Origin: Desulfarculus sp. | Lineage (GTDB): Bacteria; Desulfobacterota; Desulfarculia; Desulfarculales; Desulfarculaceae | NCBI GenBank assembly: GCA_020216625.1 | Contig: JAIUYB010000108.1 | Coordinates: 1-7,129, forward strand | Direction: 5' to 3' | Length of the DNA stretch: 7,129 nt | Part shown: piece by piece, positions 7,005 through 7,129 of the stretch | Layout of the letters: each line of letters opens with the position of its first letter | How positions within the stretch are numbered: position 1 is the first letter of the stretch | Notes under the pieces: model-generated | The model's input: only the letters and a program-made list of their open reading frames with translations | Told to the model about the DNA's origin: nothing | The model's database searches: none | Made by a program: the position numbers and the translations under genes

Positions 7005-7129
7005 GCCTGGCCGTTCGCCTGGCCCGGGCCCTGGTGCGCGGCTATCAGCTCACCCTCGGTCCCTACCTGGGCGGCCAATGCCGCTTCCATCCCACCTGCT
7101 CGCAATACGCCCTGGACGCCCTGGCCCGC
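7001..7129 (+). CDS. yidD: YidD family membrane protein insertion efficiency factor (partial, 5' part only)
   Basis: YidD is a small membrane-associated protein encoded beside rnpA and yidC. It aids YidC/Sec-dependent insertion of inner-membrane proteins. The last 43 codons of the window encode an amphipathic stretch and then [20 protein letters not shown] followed by [10 protein letters not shown]. This holds the family hallmark CRFxPTCSxYAL with its two Cys. The gene continues past the right edge. The start is unclear: no ATG exists in frame after the rnpA body. The family's usual N-terminal helix ([11 protein letters not shown]) requires starting upstream of the first GTG (7034). The CTG at 7001 would overlap the rnpA stop as CTGA, giving [16 protein letters not shown], of normal length. 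CTG at 7007 or 7019 are alternatives. I annotate from 7001 as the best fit. Confidence 0.88.
   Translation, partial: MSLAVRLARALVRGYQLTLGPYLGGQCRFHPTCSQYALDALAR

Overview
The window is GC-rich bacterial chromosome with strongly G/C-ending codons and Gram-negative envelope genes. It contains no mobile element, CRISPR array or tRNA that I can see. MreB, the L34 sequence and the gene content would fit a high-GC member of the former Deltaproteobacteria (Desulfobacterota). That placement is an inference from general resemblance, not from a search.

Positions 1-5985, minus strand, hold a cell-shape (mre/mrd) cluster. In transcription order it is mreB (actin-like filament), mreC (periplasmic scaffold), a membrane-bound GGDEF diguanylate cyclase, mreD (membrane partner), and mrdA (PBP2 transpeptidase, running off the left edge). 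A rodA gene would be expected next, outside the window. All parts of the elongasome seen here are standard. The exception is the c-di-GMP synthase gene placed between mreC and mreD, the one clearly non-canonical element.

Positions 5986-6476 form a divergent intergenic region. A likely sigma70-type promoter for mreB (TTAATT-N17-GATAAT) faces left. A good sigma70-type promoter (TTGACA-N17-TTAAAT) faces right toward rpmH and would give a leader of about 160 nt with two strong GC stem-loops.

Positions 6477-7129, plus strand, hold the conserved cluster rpmH (ribosomal protein L34), rnpA (RNase P protein) and the start of yidD (membrane-insertion helper). The rnpA stop is overlapped by a probable non-ATG yidD start. 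In many bacteria dnaA lies divergently upstream of rpmH. Here mreB takes that place, and no DnaA-box cluster is visible.

Functionally, the left block makes the machinery for side-wall peptidoglycan synthesis, with a possible built-in c-di-GMP output. The right block serves translation, tRNA maturation and membrane protein insertion. The two blocks share only the divergent control region.
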